Positions 6,910 through 8,015 of a DNA stretch of 8,015 nucleotides are shown here, one piece after another. A program made the position numbers and the translations under genes. The DNA is from Bacillota bacterium (GTDB lineage Bacteria > Bacillota > Clostridia > Lachnospirales > Cellulosilyticaceae): positions 1-8,015 of the forward strand of contig JAEYNQ010000110.1 in NCBI GenBank assembly GCA_023412455.1, given 5' to 3'. The notes under the pieces are model-generated. The model did no database searches and was not told where the DNA came from. It was given only the letters and a program-made list of their open reading frames with translations. Positions within the stretch are counted from its first letter, which is position 1. The number at the start of each line of letters is the position of its first letter.

Positions 6910-7263
6910 ATGACTGGAAGAGAAAACGACATAAAAATAGCTACTGTACTAAGGGATAATTTTATATCAAAATACAATGATACTCAAGTGTTTAATGAAT
7001 TGCTAGATACTATAAAAGAAGAATACGAAGAACGTTTCGTACATAGAGCAACGAAAGAGTGTAAGCTCAATGTCATTGTACACTATAATACGCTTAAAGA
7101 AATGGTGGCAGAAACGAGAAAAGAAATGGCTAAGGATATCTTTGAAAAAGCATGTCTTGTTAATGAAGCACGTACATGGATCAACGATAATGGAAGATAC
7201 AAAGACATTGTTTCAGAAGCATTCTACCAATGCTATAAGGTTAGGGCAGTAAGTTTAAAATAA
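6910..7263 (+). CDS. hypothetical protein, 117 residues, charged and probably helical
   Basis: I do not recognise this protein. It has a good ribosome binding site, normal codon use for the window and a strong terminator directly after the stop, so it is very likely a real gene. The sequence is rich in Lys and Glu with regularly spaced hydrophobic residues (for example around residues 28-40 and 64-84), which suggests an all-helical soluble protein. It has three cysteines (51, 82, 108) that are not arranged as a metal site, and a single Trp (90). There is no signal peptide and no membrane segment. It is transcribed alone, divergently from the ABC-F gene. The shared upstream region could mean shared control, but nothing links the two functionally. 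Confidence 0.8.
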   Translation: MTGRENDIKIATVLRDNFISKYNDTQVFNELLDTIKEEYEERFVHRATKECKLNVIVHYNTLKEMVAETRKEMAKDIFEKACLVNEARTWINDNGRYKDIVSEAFYQCYKVRAVSLK

Positions 7264-7315
7264 AAAAAGTCAAGGGTTTCGTAGGCAAGATAATGGCCTA
7301 TGAGCCCCTTTTTTT
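7262..7315 (+). terminator. intrinsic terminator of the orphan gene
   Basis: Bases 7272-7286 pair with 7296-7310 in a long stem with one mismatch (7277/7305) and a 9-base loop, ending in AAGGG/CCCTT and followed by T's to 7315. A run of A's (7262-7268) on the other side means it could also stop minus-strand transcription. Confidence 0.9.
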
Positions 7316-7392
7316 ACGACACAAAGGTGAATGTTGTAAGCTTGAAGGACTAGTATATAAGCGTACTCTATCACTAAAATTTAAAATGAAAA

Positions 7393-7406
7393 TGAACTGT
7401 CCCTTC
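7393..7406 (-). repeat. GGGACAGTTC repeat, single inverted copy
   Basis: The + strand reads TGAACTGTCCCTTC with an exact core at 7394-7403, about 80 bases beyond the orphan-gene terminator. Confidence 0.8.
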
Positions 7407-7503
7407 GTTTCTGTAATTTTTAAGTTTATCTAGGAATGCAAGTAATGAATTATTCATTAAGGTTTCTTAAAAGTTTGAGTAAAATATTAAAGTAGTTTCA
7501 AAG

Positions 7504-7560
7504 AAGAATGAACTGTCCCTAAGCAAAAGAAAGAATGAACTGTCCCTAAGCAACTGTCCT
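7504..7560 (-). repeat. tandem array of the GAACTGTCCC motif (two perfect 23-base units plus a partial one)
   Basis: Bases 7504-7526 and 7531-7553 are identical over 23 bases, with a 27-base period, and contain exact cores at 7510-7519 and 7537-7546. The second unit runs straight into a degenerate core CAACTGTCCT at 7551-7560. The arrangement points to local duplication of the repeat together with its flank (CTAAGCAA). Confidence 0.85.
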
Positions 7561-7613
7561 TGGCAACTAAACATTCCTAAGCACCGAAGGTGGAAGGATT
7601 TTAAAAATAGTAG

Positions 7614-7659
7614 TGAACTATCCCTAAGAAGTAAGAATAGCAAGTGAACTGTCCCTTAG
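7614..7659 (-). repeat. two further copies of the GAACTGTCCC motif
   Basis: A variant core GAACTATCCC at 7615-7624 and an exact core at 7646-7655 lie 31 bases apart, both preceded by GT (GTGAACT). They continue the array from 7504 in the same orientation with more decay. Confidence 0.75.
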
Positions 7660-7733
7660 TAGGTAAGTGGACCTAAGTTGGATGGGTTTTCGTTTTTGTG
7701 AATAGGTATTGGATAAAGAGATAAGATTAAGGA

Positions 7734-8015
7734 ATGTATACATTAATTGAGGCCGGTAAAACTAAGTTCAGAAATGGACTTAGTGAGGTGAGAATGAGGA
7801 GGACAAATGAAATGCTTTTCATGATGTGGGTGAGGGAAACAGGTGTTATAGCTGGGGCCTTATGGGAGATGGTGGTAGCATAAAAAGATAGCTATAAGGT
7901 TACCAATAATAAGAAGATCGTGTTCTTAAATAAAAGAATACTTGGAGAAGACTTTTTGTGCTTAGTAAGGGATACTCTTTGTAGCTTAAAAGAGAGTGGT
8001 GGTCTACTAAATAAG
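7734..8015 (+). pseudogene. possible remnant or partial reading frame, interrupted by one stop
   Basis: After TAA at 7728, one + frame stays open for 49 codons from ATG 7734, stops at TAA 7881-7883, and then stays open in the same frame for 44 codons to the window edge. A good ribosome binding site (AGGAGG, 7797-7802) lies inside it, 9 bases before ATG 7812, which would give a 23-residue hydrophobic peptide starting MLFMMWV. The downstream part (ILGEDFLCLVRDTL) looks protein-like but I recognise no family. It could be a decayed gene, a small-protein gene, the 5' part of a gene with a non-ATG start, or chance. Confidence 0.25.
7761..7784. repeat. small hairpin near the window end
   Basis: ACTAAGTTC (7761-7769) pairs with GGACTTAGT (7776-7784) in nine base pairs including one G-U, with a 6-base loop. 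No T run follows, so it is not a terminator. It lies within the possible remnant frame. Confidence 0.4.

Larger units (their letters stand above)
7316..7733. other. non-coding, repeat-rich region
   Basis: There is no gene here on either strand that I can support. It is occupied by copies of the GAACTGTCCC motif with AT-rich spacers. A small AT hairpin (TAATGAA/TTCATTA, 7443-7459, 3-base loop) lies between the first motif copy and the array. No tRNA, rRNA or riboswitch is recognised. Confidence 0.6.

Noticed and set aside
7070..7252. Out-of-frame + strand reading inside the orphan gene
   Set aside because: No start signal, and it overlaps a frame with good start and stop context.
7504..7655. 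Could the repeat array be a CRISPR?
   Set aside because: The units are separated by only 4 bases or by irregular gaps, degrade quickly, and no cas gene is present.

Overview
This AT-rich window has Shine-Dalgarno sites of the AGGAGG type, U-rich intrinsic terminators and Firmicutes-type protein families. The best guess is a low-GC Firmicute, probably a clostridium (Lachnospiraceae-like). That is inference from protein style and base composition, not a database match.

Layout. Bases 119-3705 hold a tight two-gene operon (ATGA overlap) for the two halves of a heterodimeric ABC multidrug-type exporter, closed by an intrinsic terminator at 3704-3731. Bases 3923-4816 hold a Y1 transposase of the REP-associated (RAYT/TnpA-REP) kind. 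It has an N-terminal HxH/Tyr nuclease domain and a C-terminal region resembling the DNA-binding domain IV of DnaA. On the opposite strand, 5188-6744 encodes a duplicated-ABC ABC-F ribosome-associated ATPase very like Bacillus YfmM, with its own terminator at 5141-5181. Diverging from it, 6910-7263 encodes an unrecognised 117-residue charged, probably helical protein with a strong terminator. The last 700 bases have no convincing gene. They hold a repeat-rich stretch and then an open frame interrupted by one stop that runs off the window.

The most interesting signal is a short dispersed sequence, core GGGACAGTTC (extended form TTAGGGACAGTTCA). It occurs about ten times, exactly or nearly so, only between genes. 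Three copies precede the transposase and read GGGACAGTTC on the + strand. One copy after it, and six exact or degenerate copies in 7394-7655, read in the opposite orientation (GAACTGTCCC). A RAYT-type nuclease sitting among inverted and tandem copies of one short repeat is what a REP/RAYT system looks like. I infer that this motif is the repeat family recognised by this transposase. Imperfect hairpins lie just before (3865-3898) and just after (4833-4866) the transposase gene and could be its end structures.

The exporter, the ABC-F protein and the orphan gene look like ordinary chromosomal neighbours. The repeats and the transposase appear to have settled in the spaces behind their terminators.
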